Positions 6,985-16,635 of a stretch of DNA of 64,000 nt are shown piece by piece. Below the pieces are notes generated by a model. That model was not told the origin of the DNA and made no database searches. It saw only the letters and a list, made by a program, of their open reading frames with translations. The position numbers and the translations under genes are program-made. Origin of the DNA: Acidimicrobiaceae bacterium (GTDB lineage Bacteria > Actinomycetota > Acidimicrobiia > Acidimicrobiales > RAAP-2); contig PKWW01000060.1 of the NCBI GenBank assembly GCA_003132165.1, forward strand, positions 46,807-110,806, read 5' to 3'. The number at the start of each line of letters is the position of its first letter. The first letter of the stretch is position 1.

Positions 6985-8955
6985 ATGACCGAAGCAAAAC
7001 TTGAAGCCTGGCTGGACGAGACGCGGGTTTTCGCGCCGAGTCCCGAGTTCGCGAAGCAAGCGAACGCGCAGCCGTCGATATACACCGACGCCGCAGCCGA
7101 TCCCGTATCGTGGTGGCGCAAGCAGGCCGACCGTTTGGTATGGCACAAGCAGCCCACCAACACTCTCGAGTGGGAGATCCCCTTCGCCAAATGGTTCAGT
7201 GATGGCACACTGAACGCGAGCGTGAATTGCGTCGACCGTCACGTCGCCGCCGGCAAGGGCGACAAGGTCGCGTACTACTGGGTGGGCGACGCGGAATCCG
7301 ACTCGCGCACCATCACCTATCAGGAACTCCAGGACATGGTGTGCCAGGCCGCCAACGCTCTTACTGAGTTAGGTGTGAAGAAGGGCGACCGCGTGGCGGT
7401 CTACATGCCCATGATTCCCGAGGCGGTCGTGGCGATGCTCGCCATCGTTCGACTGGGCGCGATTCACTCGGTCGTGTTCGCCGGCTTCTCCGCGGACGCA
7501 TTGTCGAGTCGAATCCTCGACTCTGACTGCACGTTCGTCGTCACCGCCGACGGCGCGTTCCGTCGCGGCGCCGCATCGGCGCTCAAGCCCGCGGTTGACG
7601 AGGCGCTGGAATCGTGTCCGAACGTGAAGGCCGTGCTCGTCGTCAAACGCACGGCCGGCGACGTGCACTGGACTGATGGGCGTGACCACTGGTGGCACGA
7701 GACAGTGGATCGTCAGTCGACGAGCCACGTGCCGGAATTCTTCCCTTCCGAGCACACGATGTTCATCATGTACACGTCCGGTACCACCGCCAAGCCCAAG
7801 GGGATTTACCACACGACGGGCGGTTACTTGACTCAGGTGGCCACAACGCAGGACTACATCTTTGACCTCAAGCCCGACACGGACATCTTGTGGACGGCGG
7901 CGGACATCGGTTGGATCACCGGGCACAGTTACATCGTCTACGGTTCGCTGATCAATGGGATCACGCAAGTGATGTACGAGGGTCTACCCGACTCTGGTGG
8001 CAAGGATCGGTGGTGGAAGATCATCGAGCAATATAAGGTTTCCATCCTCTACACCGCGCCCACGACCATCCGCACGCTGATGAAGTGGGGCAAGGAATTC
8101 CCCGCCGGTCACGATCTTTCCAGCCTGCGTCTGCTCGGCACGGTCGGTGAGCCCATCAACCCCGAGGCGTGGATGTGGTACCGCGAGAACATTGGTGGTA
8201 GTCGCTGTCCGATCGTGGACACCTGGTGGCAGACCGAGACCGGCGCGATCATGATTACGCCGCTACCCGGGATCACGGCAACCAAACCCGGAGCGGCGAT
8301 GCGCCCGTTCCCCGGCATTGGCGTGGACGTGGTGGACAACAACGGCGACTCGGTGGGCAACGGTGAAGGCGGGTATCTCGTCATCACGCACCCATGGCCA
8401 TCGATGACCCGGGGAATCTACGGTGACCCCGAGCGGTACAGGGAGACCTACTGGTCGCGCTTCCCGGGTAAGTACTTCGCGGGCGACGGCGCCAAGCGTG
8501 ACGAGGACGGCGATCTGTGGTTGCTCGGTCGAATTGACGACGTCATGAACATCTCGGGCCACCGTCTCTCGACGACGGAAGTCGAGCACGCGCTCGTGGG
8601 ACACCCGGCGGTAGCTGAGGCGGCGGTCGTCGGCGCTAGTGACGACACCACCGGTCAGGCGATTGTCGCCTTCGTCACCCTGAGGATGAGCGCGGGTGAC
8701 GAGGAGAAGGACCAGGCCGCGATGATCGAAGAACTGCGCCAGCACGTTGCCAAGGTGATCAGTCCGATCGCCAAGCCGCGCCAGATCATCCTGACCCCGG
8801 ATCTGCCCAAGACCCGTTCGGGAAAGATCATGCGACGACTGCTACGCGACGTGGCAGAGAATCGGCAGTTGGGCGACGTCACCACATTGACCGACCCCAC
8901 GGTCGTCAACATGATTGCGGACCTCATGGACACGCACTCGAGCGGCGACGAGTAG
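6985..8955 (+). CDS. acs: Acetyl-CoA synthetase
   Basis: AMP-forming enzyme that makes acetyl-CoA from acetate, ATP and CoA. The 656-residue length is standard. The adenylate loop is YTSGTTAKPKG near residue 261, with Ala in place of the more common Gly; DTWWQTETG lies near residue 412; the C-terminal PKTRSGKIMRR holds the acetylatable catalytic lysine. A weak AGxxGGGGG-type ribosome site precedes the ATG. It stands on its own, 192 bp after satP, and ends at a strong bidirectional terminator. Confidence 0.96.
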   Translation: MTEAKLEAWLDETRVFAPSPEFAKQANAQPSIYTDAAADPVSWWRKQADRLVWHKQPTNTLEWEIPFAKWFSDGTLNASVNCVDRHVAAGKGDKVAYYWVGDAESDSRTITYQELQDMVCQAANALTELGVKKGDRVAVYMPMIPEAVVAMLAIVRLGAIHSVVFAGFSADALSSRILDSDCTFVVTADGAFRRGAASALKPAVDEALESCPNVKAVLVVKRTAGDVHWTDGRDHWWHETVDRQSTSHVPEFFPSEHTMFIMYTSGTTAKPKGIYHTTGGYLTQVATTQDYIFDLKPDTDILWTAADIGWITGHSYIVYGSLINGITQVMYEGLPDSGGKDRWWKIIEQYKVSILYTAPTTIRTLMKWGKEFPAGHDLSSLRLLGTVGEPINPEAWMWYRENIGGSRCPIVDTWWQTETGAIMITPLPGITATKPGAAMRPFPGIGVDVVDNNGDSVGNGEGGYLVITHPWPSMTRGIYGDPERYRETYWSRFPGKYFAGDGAKRDEDGDLWLLGRIDDVMNISGHRLSTTEVEHALVGHPAVAEAAVVGASDDTTGQAIVAFVTLRMSAGDEEKDQAAMIEELRQHVAKVISPIAKPRQIILTPDLPKTRSGKIMRRLLRDVAENRQLGDVTTLTDPTVVNMIADLMDTHSSGDE

Positions 8956-8964
8956 GCGCTGATG

Positions 8965-8996
8965 ACAACACCCCCGGTTTCAGCCGGGGGTGTTGT
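8965..8996. terminator. Bidirectional terminator between acs and the FAD oxidoreductase
   Basis: A perfect 13-bp stem (8965-8977 with 8984-8996) with a 6-base loop lies between two convergent genes. No long T tract, but its position and stability make it a good transcription stop for both. Confidence 0.8.
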
Positions 8997-9000
8997 GCAT

Positions 9001-10413
9001 TTAGGAGTCGAAACCGAGACCGAAGAGGTCCATCGACTTCAGCCAGAGATTCCGTTTGCCCTCGTGGGTATCGGCACGCTTCAGTGCCGCCTGGGTCAGT
9101 CGGATGAAGATCCAACGGAGAGGCTCGGGAGGGAACGGGAGTGGCTTCTTTTGCACCATTGTCAACTCGGTGCGCTCGGTCTCGAGCCCGTCCAACAAAT
9201 CGAGCATGGTGGCGGCCCCGAATCGTGTTGAGGCGACTCCCAGTCCGGTGAAGCCGAGGACGTAGGCCACCTTGCCGCGGTGTGAGGTCCCCCAGAACGG
9301 CGAGAAGCGCGTGCACGTGTCGATGGCGCCACCCCAAGCGTGGGTGAATTTGATGCCCGCCAGCTGGGGAAAGGTCCTCAGGAAGTGAGCGGCGAGCGTG
9401 GCATAGGTCTCGGCGTTGAACTCGTACTCGCGCTGAACCTTGCCGCGAAAATTGTAGATCGCATCGTAACCACCCCAGAGGATGCAGTGGTCCTGAGTGA
9501 GACGGTAGTAATGGAACTGATTACCGGCGTCAGCCACGCCCTCTCTGCCCGCCCAGCCAATGCTCTCCAATTGGCCCGGGGTGAGTGGTTCGGTAACGAT
9601 CTGGTAGTCGAAGACCGGCACCACGTACTTGCGGGCCTTGCGAATGAGCGACGTGAACACATTGGTGGCGAGTGCGACGCGCGCCGCGGTCACCGCACCG
9701 TAAGGGGTGTGGACGCGCACCGCGTCCTCGACGTCCTCGAGCCACTCGACCTTCGAGTTCTCGAAAATCTTCACGCCGAGAGAGATGCACGCCTTTTCGA
9801 GGCCCCAGACCAGGCGTGCGGGATCAACCAATGCCGTGCCGTCGTTGTCGAAGAGTGCCCCCTCGTACAGTGGCGAGTGAATGCGCTCGCGAACCTCTTC
9901 GCGGCTCAGGACGATAACGTTGTCGCCCATTTGATTGCGCAGTCGAGCCTCTTCGGCCATGTCCTGCACCTGCCACGGAGCGACGGCGACACGTAGTTCG
10001 CCGGTACGCTCCCAATCGCACTCGATGTTGTAGCGCGCGATGGTCGCCTCGATCTCGTTGAGGTTTTCGCGACCGAGTCGTTCGATGACGGGCATTTCGT
10101 CAGGGAAGCGGTGCATGCCGTTACCGAAGCCGTGCGTGAGTGATGCCGAGCAGAAGCCACCATTGCGCCCTGACGCGCCCGCACCCGTCTCGTACTGCTC
10201 AACGACCACGACCTCGCGGTCGGGGTCGCGTTCTTTCGCGAGGAGCGCGGTCCACAGGCCCGTGTACCCGGCGCCGACGACACACAGGTCGGCGCCGATG
10301 TCACCAACGAGTGCCGAGTGCGACGCCGGCTCCAAGGGGTCCGAATCCAGCCACCACAGCTCGGGCTGCAGGTCGGCGAGATGGCGTAAGACGAAGGGAT
10401 CCTTCTTGTCCAT
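9001..10413 (-). CDS. FAD-dependent oxidoreductase (DAO / PuuB-like family)
   Basis: A 470-residue member of the D-amino-acid-oxidase fold family, nearest in pattern to gamma-glutamylputrescine oxidases and related amine oxidases. The FAD-binding VVGAGYTGL dinucleotide motif is at about residues 45-53, and ASGRNGGF, typical of the PuuB/OrdL group, near 80. The C-terminal FTGLGVASTRFGA stretch closes the flavin site. I prefer ATG at 10413; the TTG at 10428 falls in the inverted repeat just upstream. The substrate cannot be told from sequence. It faces acs tail to tail and follows the OYE gene on the same strand after about 130 bp. Confidence 0.85.
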   Translation of the reverse strand: MDKKDPFVLRHLADLQPELWWLDSDPLEPASHSALVGDIGADLCVVGAGYTGLWTALLAKERDPDREVVVVEQYETGAGASGRNGGFCSASLTHGFGNGMHRFPDEMPVIERLGRENLNEIEATIARYNIECDWERTGELRVAVAPWQVQDMAEEARLRNQMGDNVIVLSREEVRERIHSPLYEGALFDNDGTALVDPARLVWGLEKACISLGVKIFENSKVEWLEDVEDAVRVHTPYGAVTAARVALATNVFTSLIRKARKYVVPVFDYQIVTEPLTPGQLESIGWAGREGVADAGNQFHYYRLTQDHCILWGGYDAIYNFRGKVQREYEFNAETYATLAAHFLRTFPQLAGIKFTHAWGGAIDTCTRFSPFWGTSHRGKVAYVLGFTGLGVASTRFGAATMLDLLDGLETERTELTMVQKKPLPFPPEPLRWIFIRLTQAALKRADTHEGKRNLWLKSMDLFGLGFDS

Positions 10414-10420
10414 GCTGTGT

Positions 10421-10435
10421 CCAACCAATGGTTGG
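10421..10435. promoter_or_regulatory. Inverted repeat at the start of the FAD oxidoreductase gene
   Basis: CCAACCA-a-TGGTTGG is a perfect 7-bp inverted repeat 7 bases before the ATG at 10413. Its location suggests an operator or an RNA hairpin near the ribosome site. Confidence 0.4.
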
Positions 10436-10508
10436 AATCACCCTCTCTCGGCAATTCTCTTTTCGCGTCACGTATTTCTCGCGAACGTCGGCTTTCACCC
10501 CGACCTTC

Positions 10509-10531
10509 TTCGTTGGATTCTACCCAACGAA
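10509..10531 (-). terminator. Hairpin after the OYE gene
   Basis: TTCGTTGG and CCAACGAA form a perfect 8-bp stem with a 7-base loop, 16 bases past the OYE stop on the minus strand. There is no T tract, so it may be a weak terminator or another regulator site sharing the TTGG/CCAAC core with the repeat at 10421. Confidence 0.4.
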
Positions 10532-10547
10532 CCGTCCGATCAGGTGC

Positions 10548-11618
10548 TCAAGCCTTCAATGTTCTGGCACGCTCGAACTGACGGGGCCACGCAATGACGT
10601 CCCCCAGCCGTTCAGCGGCGCCCAGCGCCCATCGCGGATTTCGCAGCATCGCTCGAGCGAGCAGCACTGCGTCAGCCTCTCCCGACGAGACGATCTCCTC
10701 GGCCTGTTCGGGCTCGGTGATCAGACCGACGGCTGCAGTCGCAATAGCCGCCTCTCGACGTATCGCGTCGGCGAACGGTACCTGATACCCGGGTCCGAGG
10801 GGGATGCGCACGCCCGCGACGTTGCCCCCCGACGAGACGTCGATGAGATCGACACCTTTCGTCTTGAGCACTTTGGCCAGTTCGATCGACTGCTCGAGGT
10901 CCCAACCGCCCTCGACGTAATCAGTCGCGGAGATCCGTACGAAGAGAGGTGTGCCGGGGTCCACGCTGGAGCGCACGGCGTCGACGATCTCGACGAGAAC
11001 GCGGGCCCGGTTCTCAAAGCAACCGCCGTACGCATCAACGCGAGTGTTCGAGATCGGCGAGAGGAACTCGTGGATCAGATATCCGTGAGCGGCGTGGATT
11101 TCGAGCACGTCAAAACCAGCACGCACCGCGCGCCGTGCGGCGCCCGCAAACGACCGGACGATGTCGGCAATCTCCTCGACGCTGAGCTCATGGGGCACCG
11201 GATACCCCTCGAAAGCCAGTGGGCTCGGTGCCACCGCCATCCAGCCGCCTTCGTCGGCACTCGCCATCAAGTGGTCGTCCCACGGAGCCATCGTCGACGC
11301 CTTTCGTCCGGCGTGGGCCAATTGAATGCCCATCCTCGTCCCTTGGGAGTGCGCGAAATCGGTGATCGGTCGCCACGCGTCCACGTGAGCTTCGCTCCAC
11401 AGACCCGGACACGCAATGGAGATCCTGCCTTCGGGCGTCACGGCTGACGCCTCGGCGAAAACGAGCCCCGCGCCGCCGGTTGCGAACGATCCGAGGTGCA
11501 CTCGATGCCAGACACCGACGACGCCGTTCGTGGCTGAGTACTGGCACATGGGACTCACCCAGACCCGGTTGGAGAACTCAACACTTCGAAGAGTCAGGGG
11601 AGTGAAGATCGTTGACAC
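10548..11618 (-). CDS. NADH:flavin oxidoreductase, Old Yellow Enzyme (YqjM-like)
   Basis: A 356-residue FMN-binding TIM barrel that reduces activated C=C bonds with NAD(P)H. The start VEFSNRVWVSPMCQYSA is that of the thermophilic-like/YqjM class, in which the Cys of SPMCQYS tunes the flavin. The HxxH-type region EIHAAHGYL near residue 175 and GGCFENRAR near 200 are typical. GTG start chosen because translation begins MSTIFTPLTLRSV, as in homologues. The physiological substrate is unknown. It may be cotranscribed with the FAD oxidoreductase downstream of it. Confidence 0.92.
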   Translation of the reverse strand: MSTIFTPLTLRSVEFSNRVWVSPMCQYSATNGVVGVWHRVHLGSFATGGAGLVFAEASAVTPEGRISIACPGLWSEAHVDAWRPITDFAHSQGTRMGIQLAHAGRKASTMAPWDDHLMASADEGGWMAVAPSPLAFEGYPVPHELSVEEIADIVRSFAGAARRAVRAGFDVLEIHAAHGYLIHEFLSPISNTRVDAYGGCFENRARVLVEIVDAVRSSVDPGTPLFVRISATDYVEGGWDLEQSIELAKVLKTKGVDLIDVSSGGNVAGVRIPLGPGYQVPFADAIRREAAIATAAVGLITEPEQAEEIVSSGEADAVLLARAMLRNPRWALGAAERLGDVIAWPRQFERARTLKA

Positions 11619-11772
11619 CGGCGTACCTGATTTCTCGTAGAGCGATACTTCAAGTTAGCGGCCGGTCCTCGATACCACGACCTGGTTCATGAACCGCGAA
11701 GGGAGCGGTGAATCGCACGTCCTAGAATTGTCCGACGGCCTCACGGCCGCACGACGAACAAAAGGAAGCGGA

Positions 11773-12633
11773 ATGCGACTGGCGAATCTGAACGGTAGAG
11801 CGGTGCTCGTGACCGACGAGGGCGTGGTCGATGTCGCAACCGCGTCCAACGGCGCATTCTCGAGTGATGTGGACAAGCTGCTCGGGCACCTCGATCAACT
11901 CGTCAAATGGCTCTCGTCGGCGAGGATCAAGGTAAGCGAAGCCATCAGTCCCGACGAGTTCGCCCGCAACCCCCTGCTCGGCCCGGTCATCAAGCAGCCC
12001 GGTCAGGTGTTCGCGATTGGTCTCAATTACCGTACGCACGCCGCCGAGATGGGTCTGGCTCTTCCAGGAAAGCCCATGGTCTTCACCAAGTTTCCCTCCT
12101 CTGTCACGGGAGCGAACGCGAGTTTCTCCCTTCCTTCCGAGCGCACCGACTGGGAGGCGGAGTTGGTCGTGGTGTTTGGTAAGCGTGGTCGTGACGTGTC
12201 CGTAGAGGACGCCAGTTCGTACATCGCCGGCTACTGCGTGGGCCAGGACCTCAGCGACCGCGAACTTCAGCTCCAAGGCTCACCCGCTCAGTTCTCGCTC
12301 GCAAAGTCGTACGAGAACTTCGCGCCCATCGGCCCGTGGATCACGACCATCGACGATATTCCCCACCCCAACAACCTTTCCATCACGTGCGATATCAACG
12401 GCGTTCGCCGCCAGGATTCGCACACGAGCGACATGGCGTTCACGGTGCCCGAACTCGTCTCGTATATCTCGTCGGTCTGCGAGATCCGTCCCGGCGACAT
12501 CATGTTCACCGGTAGCCCACACGGTGTTGGTCAGGGCCAGATCCCTCCGTTGTTCTTGAAGCCCGGCGACGTCGTCGAGACGTCCATCGAGGGTCTCGGG
12601 TCGCTGCGCAATGTCGCGCGTGCGAGGGGTTGA
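11773..12633 (+). CDS. Fumarylacetoacetate hydrolase (FAH) family protein
   Basis: A 286-residue protein with the FAHD fold, which cleaves or decarboxylates beta-diketone-type compounds with a bound divalent metal. Metal-ligand residues are visible in DWEAELVVV (two Glu) and GQDLSDRE (Asp). The region GLNYRTHAAEMG is the family entry motif. ATG at 11773 is preceded by aaaggaag 5 bases upstream; an in-frame ATG at 11689 has no such site and would add 28 unlikely residues. The exact substrate is not evident; members act in aromatic catabolism or as oxaloacetate/acylpyruvate hydrolases. Confidence 0.88.
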   Translation: MRLANLNGRAVLVTDEGVVDVATASNGAFSSDVDKLLGHLDQLVKWLSSARIKVSEAISPDEFARNPLLGPVIKQPGQVFAIGLNYRTHAAEMGLALPGKPMVFTKFPSSVTGANASFSLPSERTDWEAELVVVFGKRGRDVSVEDASSYIAGYCVGQDLSDRELQLQGSPAQFSLAKSYENFAPIGPWITTIDDIPHPNNLSITCDINGVRRQDSHTSDMAFTVPELVSYISSVCEIRPGDIMFTGSPHGVGQGQIPPLFLKPGDVVETSIEGLGSLRNVARARG

Positions 12634-12773
12634 GCCGAGCCCTTCAAAGGATCACTTGCGGTGATACGGACAGTGTTAGTGCAGGTTCGTATGACCTTAT
12701 GCCCTAGTAGCACTGGCGAGTGATGGGCCATACTTCAGTTTGGTTGGGTGTTGTGTGATCGAATGGAGCCCCG

Positions 12774-15071
12774 ATGGAATTCGTACGTTGGTTTGACAAA
12801 ATTCGCCTCACGGATGCCGGGCTCGTCGGAGGAAAGGGGGCCAACCTCGGTGAGTTGACGATCGCCGGACTTCCGGTGCCTCCGGGCTTCGTAGTGACCT
12901 CGGACGCGTACTGCTACGCCTTCGACAGCGCCGGTATCAACGCCAAGCTCGCCGCGCTCTTCACGGGCGGTGGTGCGACCACGACTGCGGAACTGACCAA
13001 AGTGTCCGAACAGGCCCAGTCGCTGATCCATTCGATTCGGATGCCTGACGACCTTGCGTCGGCCATTCTTGACGCCTATCACCAACTCGGCCAAGAGACA
13101 AGGGTCGCGGTGCGCTCGTCAGGCACCGGTGAAGACGCGGGTGACACCTCCTTCGCGGGCATGAACGCGACCTTCACGAATACCTGTGGCGACGAGGAGT
13201 TGCTGAGCAACGTCATCCGGTGCTGGGAATCGCTGTACGGCGCGCGCGTCATTTCGTACCGGTTTACGCGGGCTATCGGGGACGTTCCGGCAATGGGCGT
13301 CATCGTCCAAGAGATGATCCCTTCGGAGCGATCGGGCGTCATGTTCACCGCTGACCCGTCAACGGGGGACACGAATCACATAGTGATCGACGCCGCATTC
13401 GGGCAGGGAGAGGTCGTCGTGAGCGGTGAAGTCGAGCCCGACACGTACATCCTTTCGAAGGACGGCCCGACACTGATGCAGGTTCGTGTCGGCGTGAAGA
13501 ATTTCAAACTTGTTCGCGGACACGACGGGAAAGACCTGCACGTGGATCTCACTCCGGACGAGGGTTCGATGCGCGTGCTGAGCGACGACGATGCGATCGT
13601 CCTCGCGCGACTGGGTCTCGCGACCGAAGCCCACTACGGAACGCCTCAGGATACCGAATGGGCGATGGCCAACGGCAAGGTCTACATGGTCCAGTCGCGA
13701 CCCATTACAACACTGCAGACGACGCAGACGTCCACTGACGGTCTTGGCGCACCCCGTCCGCTGATCCAGGGGCTCGCCGCGTCTGCGGGCCGTGTCACCG
13801 GTGTTGTGCGCATTCTCGATTCCCCCGACCAGGGCGACCAGTTGCTCCAAGGCGAGATTCTTGTCGCGAAGATGACGAGTCCTGACTGGGTACCGACCAT
13901 GCGCCGCGCTGGCGCACTCGTCACCGACGGCGGCGGGACGACCTGCCACGCAGCGATTGTCTCGCGTGAACTTGGTGTGCCGTGCGTAGTCGGAGCGCGC
14001 AACGCCACGACCGTGTTACGAAACGGGGAAGTGGTGACCGTGGATGGGAGTCAGGGAGCGGTCTACGAGGGTGCGGTGGCGCAACGACAACCGGCCGTCC
14101 AGCCCCAAGATGGCGCAGTACGGGTCGCCGCGCACGACGCAGAGCGCCCCTCGATGCCGTTGGCGACCAAGCTCTACGTCAACCTGGCTTTCGCCGAGCA
14201 CGCTGAGGAAGTGGCGGACCTTGAGGTTGACGGGGTCGGACTACTTCGCGCCGAGTTCATGGTCACCGACGCGCTCGGTGGAGTGCACCCCAAGTTGTTG
14301 ATCGAGCGAGGTGACCAAAAGGTCTTCATCGATAAGATGGCCGAGTCGCTCCTCAAGATCACGCGGGCCTTCGGCAACCGACCTGTCGTCTACCGGAGCA
14401 TCGACTTTCGCAGTAACGAGTTCTCTAATCTCGAAGGCGGATCACGGTTCGAACCCGTAGAGGACAACCCGATGATCGGCTACCGCGGGTGCTTTCGATA
14501 CGTGCGCGACCCCGAGGTCTTCCGTCTTGAACTCGAGGTACTCGCCAAGGTCATGGAACAAACTGCGAACATCACGTTGATGATTCCCTTCGTGCGAACC
14601 AAGTGGGAATTGCAAGCGTGTCTGGATCTGGTTGCCCACAGCCCGGTGGGCGGGGAGATTCCGTTGTGGGTCATGGCTGAAGTGCCCTCCGTGGCGTACC
14701 GGATTCCCGAGTATGCGAAAATGGGCATCAGCGGTGTTTCGATTGGCAGCAACGATCTCACTCAGTTGATGCTCGGGGTGGACCGTGACTCTGAGGTCTG
14801 CTCGGACCTCTTTGACGAGTCCGACACCGCCGTGCTTGATGCGATCGAGCGCATAATCACCGGGAGTCACCAGGCGGGTATCACCTCTTCGCTGTGCGGA
14901 CAAGCTCCGTCGAACCACCCGGAGTTCGCCGAGCACCTCGTCCGTTACGGCATCACGTCAGTGTCGGTGAACCCCGACGCCGTCGACGCTGCTCGCGCCT
15001 CAATATCGCGAGCGGAATGGCGACTGCTGCTCGAGTCGGCCGATCCCGCGCACCGCCAAACCACCAACTAG
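12774..15071 (+). CDS. ppsA: Phosphoenolpyruvate synthase (pyruvate, water dikinase)
   Basis: Makes PEP from pyruvate with ATP giving AMP and phosphate, the entry to gluconeogenesis when growing on acetate-type carbon. The 765 residues comprise the N-terminal ATP-grasp domain ([12 protein letters not shown] near the start; [16 protein letters not shown] near 113), the swivelling phosphohistidine domain with [15 protein letters not shown] near residue 385, and the C-terminal PEP/pyruvate TIM barrel with [17 protein letters not shown] and [16 protein letters not shown] and the GSNDL barrel fit PEP synthase better than pyruvate phosphate dikinase (which has MTSHAAV). A short gga Shine-Dalgarno precedes the ATG. 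Confidence 0.92.
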   Translation: MEFVRWFDKIRLTDAGLVGGKGANLGELTIAGLPVPPGFVVTSDAYCYAFDSAGINAKLAALFTGGGATTTAELTKVSEQAQSLIHSIRMPDDLASAILDAYHQLGQETRVAVRSSGTGEDAGDTSFAGMNATFTNTCGDEELLSNVIRCWESLYGARVISYRFTRAIGDVPAMGVIVQEMIPSERSGVMFTADPSTGDTNHIVIDAAFGQGEVVVSGEVEPDTYILSKDGPTLMQVRVGVKNFKLVRGHDGKDLHVDLTPDEGSMRVLSDDDAIVLARLGLATEAHYGTPQDTEWAMANGKVYMVQSRPITTLQTTQTSTDGLGAPRPLIQGLAASAGRVTGVVRILDSPDQGDQLLQGEILVAKMTSPDWVPTMRRAGALVTDGGGTTCHAAIVSRELGVPCVVGARNATTVLRNGEVVTVDGSQGAVYEGAVAQRQPAVQPQDGAVRVAAHDAERPSMPLATKLYVNLAFAEHAEEVADLEVDGVGLLRAEFMVTDALGGVHPKLLIERGDQKVFIDKMAESLLKITRAFGNRPVVYRSIDFRSNEFSNLEGGSRFEPVEDNPMIGYRGCFRYVRDPEVFRLELEVLAKVMEQTANITLMIPFVRTKWELQACLDLVAHSPVGGEIPLWVMAEVPSVAYRIPEYAKMGISGVSIGSNDLTQLMLGVDRDSEVCSDLFDESDTAVLDAIERIITGSHQAGITSSLCGQAPSNHPEFAEHLVRYGITSVSVNPDAVDAARASISRAEWRLLLESADPAHRQTTN

Positions 15072-15098
15072 AGGGGCAGAAATACAAACGTTCCTTGG

Positions 15099-15127
15099 TT
15101 GGTGTCTGAAGTGTGGCTTTCTATACT
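15099..15127 (+). promoter_or_regulatory. Promoter of the CoA-transferase gene
   Basis: TTGGTG and TATACT are separated by 17 bp, a good match to the vegetative sigma factor consensus, and give a leader of about 90 bases. A second weaker candidate, TTGACT-N18-TACGAG, lies at 15159-15188. Confidence 0.6.
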
Positions 15128-15225
15128 GAGGGCGTTCGCGGTGGTAACGCACAGCGCGTTGACTGGTTGTGGTTACGAGTTGTACGAGGCGCTGTCGTGA
15201 TTCGAGAGGGAAGAGGGTCGAACTC

Positions 15226-16485
15226 ATGAAGATCGTCAGCGAAGAAACCATCGCTCAAGCCCTACGGTCGCTGCCGGGCATTGAACCCCGCGTGGTGGTG
15301 TCGGGCAATTATGCGACACCGTGGGAATTGGTTCGCATCCTCGAAAAGACATTGGCGCGCTGTCGAGCTTTCGTACTCAATCCTCAAGATGGCTGGCCAA
15401 TCCGCGAAGGCTTCGTCACGGAGACCCCCTTCGTGGGGCCCGGTGCCCGCAAGGACCCGCTCCTCGACTACCTTCCCATGCGGCTCTCCCTGGTCCCGAG
15501 GCTCTTCGCGCTCAACCGTCCGCCCGACGCGGTGCTGATTCAGACGTCGACACCCAAGAGTGGCAAGGTCTCCTTGGGCATCGAGGTCAACATCATGCCG
15601 GCCGCCATAGAGGAGGTGCGGCGTCGGGGAGGAATTGTGATCGCGCAGATGAACGCGCAGATGCCCCACACGCGAGGTGACGGCGAGTTGAGTGTCGATC
15701 TGATCGACCTCGCGATTGAAGTGGACGCAACCCTCCCTTCGCCAGCACCTCGAGAGCCCGATGACGACGCCATCGCCATTGGTGAACGGGTGGCGGCGCT
15801 CGCCGCGGATGGCGGGACGCTGCAGATGGGGATCGGACAACTACCCGATGCCGCGCTCGATCGAATGAACAAACTGCGCAACATGGGGATTTGGTCCGAA
15901 TTGGTGAGTGACGGCGTGATGCACCTGGAACGCGCGGGGGTACTCGATCGTTCTCGGTTGATCACCTCGACCTTTCTCTTTGGAACCGCCGAACTCTACG
16001 AGTGGGCGAACGAAAACCCCCGACTCGTGATGCGTCGTACCGAGACGGTAAACGATCCCGCCAACATCGCCGCACACCCGTCCATGCTCTCGATCAACAC
16101 CGCCATCCAGGTCGACCTCTACGCCCAGGCGAATGCCAGCTACGTTCGTGGCGCCATCTACTCGGGCTACGGGGGGCAACCGGACTTTGTCAGCGGGGCC
16201 TTGCACTCGGCGAAGGGTCAATCAGTCCTCGCGATGCGATCGTGGCACGAAAAGGGTGATTCATCCAATATCGTTCCCATCCTCCACGATCCCGTGTGCT
16301 CGTTCCAGCACTCGGTGGTGGTGACCGAGCAGGGCACGGCACTGCTCTTCGGTCGCAGCCAACACGCTCAGGCGAGACTTCTCATCGAGAAGACCGCACA
16401 TCCACGAGCGCGCCAAGAGTTATACGAAGGGGCTGAGAAGTTAGGACTTCTGCACCCTGGTGACGAGCGTCTGCCCACTAACTGA
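15226..16485 (+). CDS. Acetyl-CoA hydrolase / CoA-transferase family protein
   Basis: A 419-residue member of the class I CoA-transferase family that includes 4-hydroxybutyrate CoA-transferase, succinyl-CoA:acetate CoA-transferase and acetyl-CoA hydrolase. The central GIGQLPDA, GIWSELVSDGV (Glu is the likely thioester-forming residue) and the CoA-loop GYGGQPDFVSGA are all present. ATG at 15226 was chosen because homologues start close to here and the upstream part to 15169 is out of family. The acyl donor and acceptor cannot be decided. Neighbours satP, acs and prpE suggest short-chain acid handling. Confidence 0.86.
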   Translation: MKIVSEETIAQALRSLPGIEPRVVVSGNYATPWELVRILEKTLARCRAFVLNPQDGWPIREGFVTETPFVGPGARKDPLLDYLPMRLSLVPRLFALNRPPDAVLIQTSTPKSGKVSLGIEVNIMPAAIEEVRRRGGIVIAQMNAQMPHTRGDGELSVDLIDLAIEVDATLPSPAPREPDDDAIAIGERVAALAADGGTLQMGIGQLPDAALDRMNKLRNMGIWSELVSDGVMHLERAGVLDRSRLITSTFLFGTAELYEWANENPRLVMRRTETVNDPANIAAHPSMLSINTAIQVDLYAQANASYVRGAIYSGYGGQPDFVSGALHSAKGQSVLAMRSWHEKGDSSNIVPILHDPVCSFQHSVVVTEQGTALLFGRSQHAQARLLIEKTAHPRARQELYEGAEKLGLLHPGDERLPTN

Positions 16486-16555
16486 AAATCCGCAGGACGA
16501 TATCGCAGGTCAAAGGCCAGAAACAGAGAAACAGAGTCGCAGCAACATTGAATAC

Positions 16556-16584
16556 TTGACTTTCCCACTCGTATTTCCTACTAT
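16556..16584 (+). promoter_or_regulatory. Promoter of the sulfate-transport operon
   Basis: TTGACT and TACTAT are spaced by 17 bp, a near-consensus promoter. The predicted start is about 16591, giving a 45-base leader that contains the Shine-Dalgarno gaggagag. Confidence 0.75.
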
Positions 16585-16611
16585 TGTCTACTATTACTAG
16601 TGACTTACTAG
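16579..16611. promoter_or_regulatory. Phased TACTA repeats overlapping the sbp -10 and start site
   Basis: TACTA occurs four times, beginning at 16579, 16589, 16595 and 16606. The offsets of 10 bp and 11 bp put pairs of copies on the same face of the helix. They cover the -10 box and the start of transcription, as expected for a repressor site. The regulator (for example a Rrf2/CymR-type sulfur regulator) is a guess. Confidence 0.5.
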
Positions 16612-16635
16612 GATATAAGCGAGGAGAGTAGTTCA

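Noticed and set aside
10140-11447. Long plus-strand frame opposite the OYE gene
   Set aside because: It is the antisense shadow of a well-supported OYE gene; composition is Arg/His/Ser-rich with no family features.
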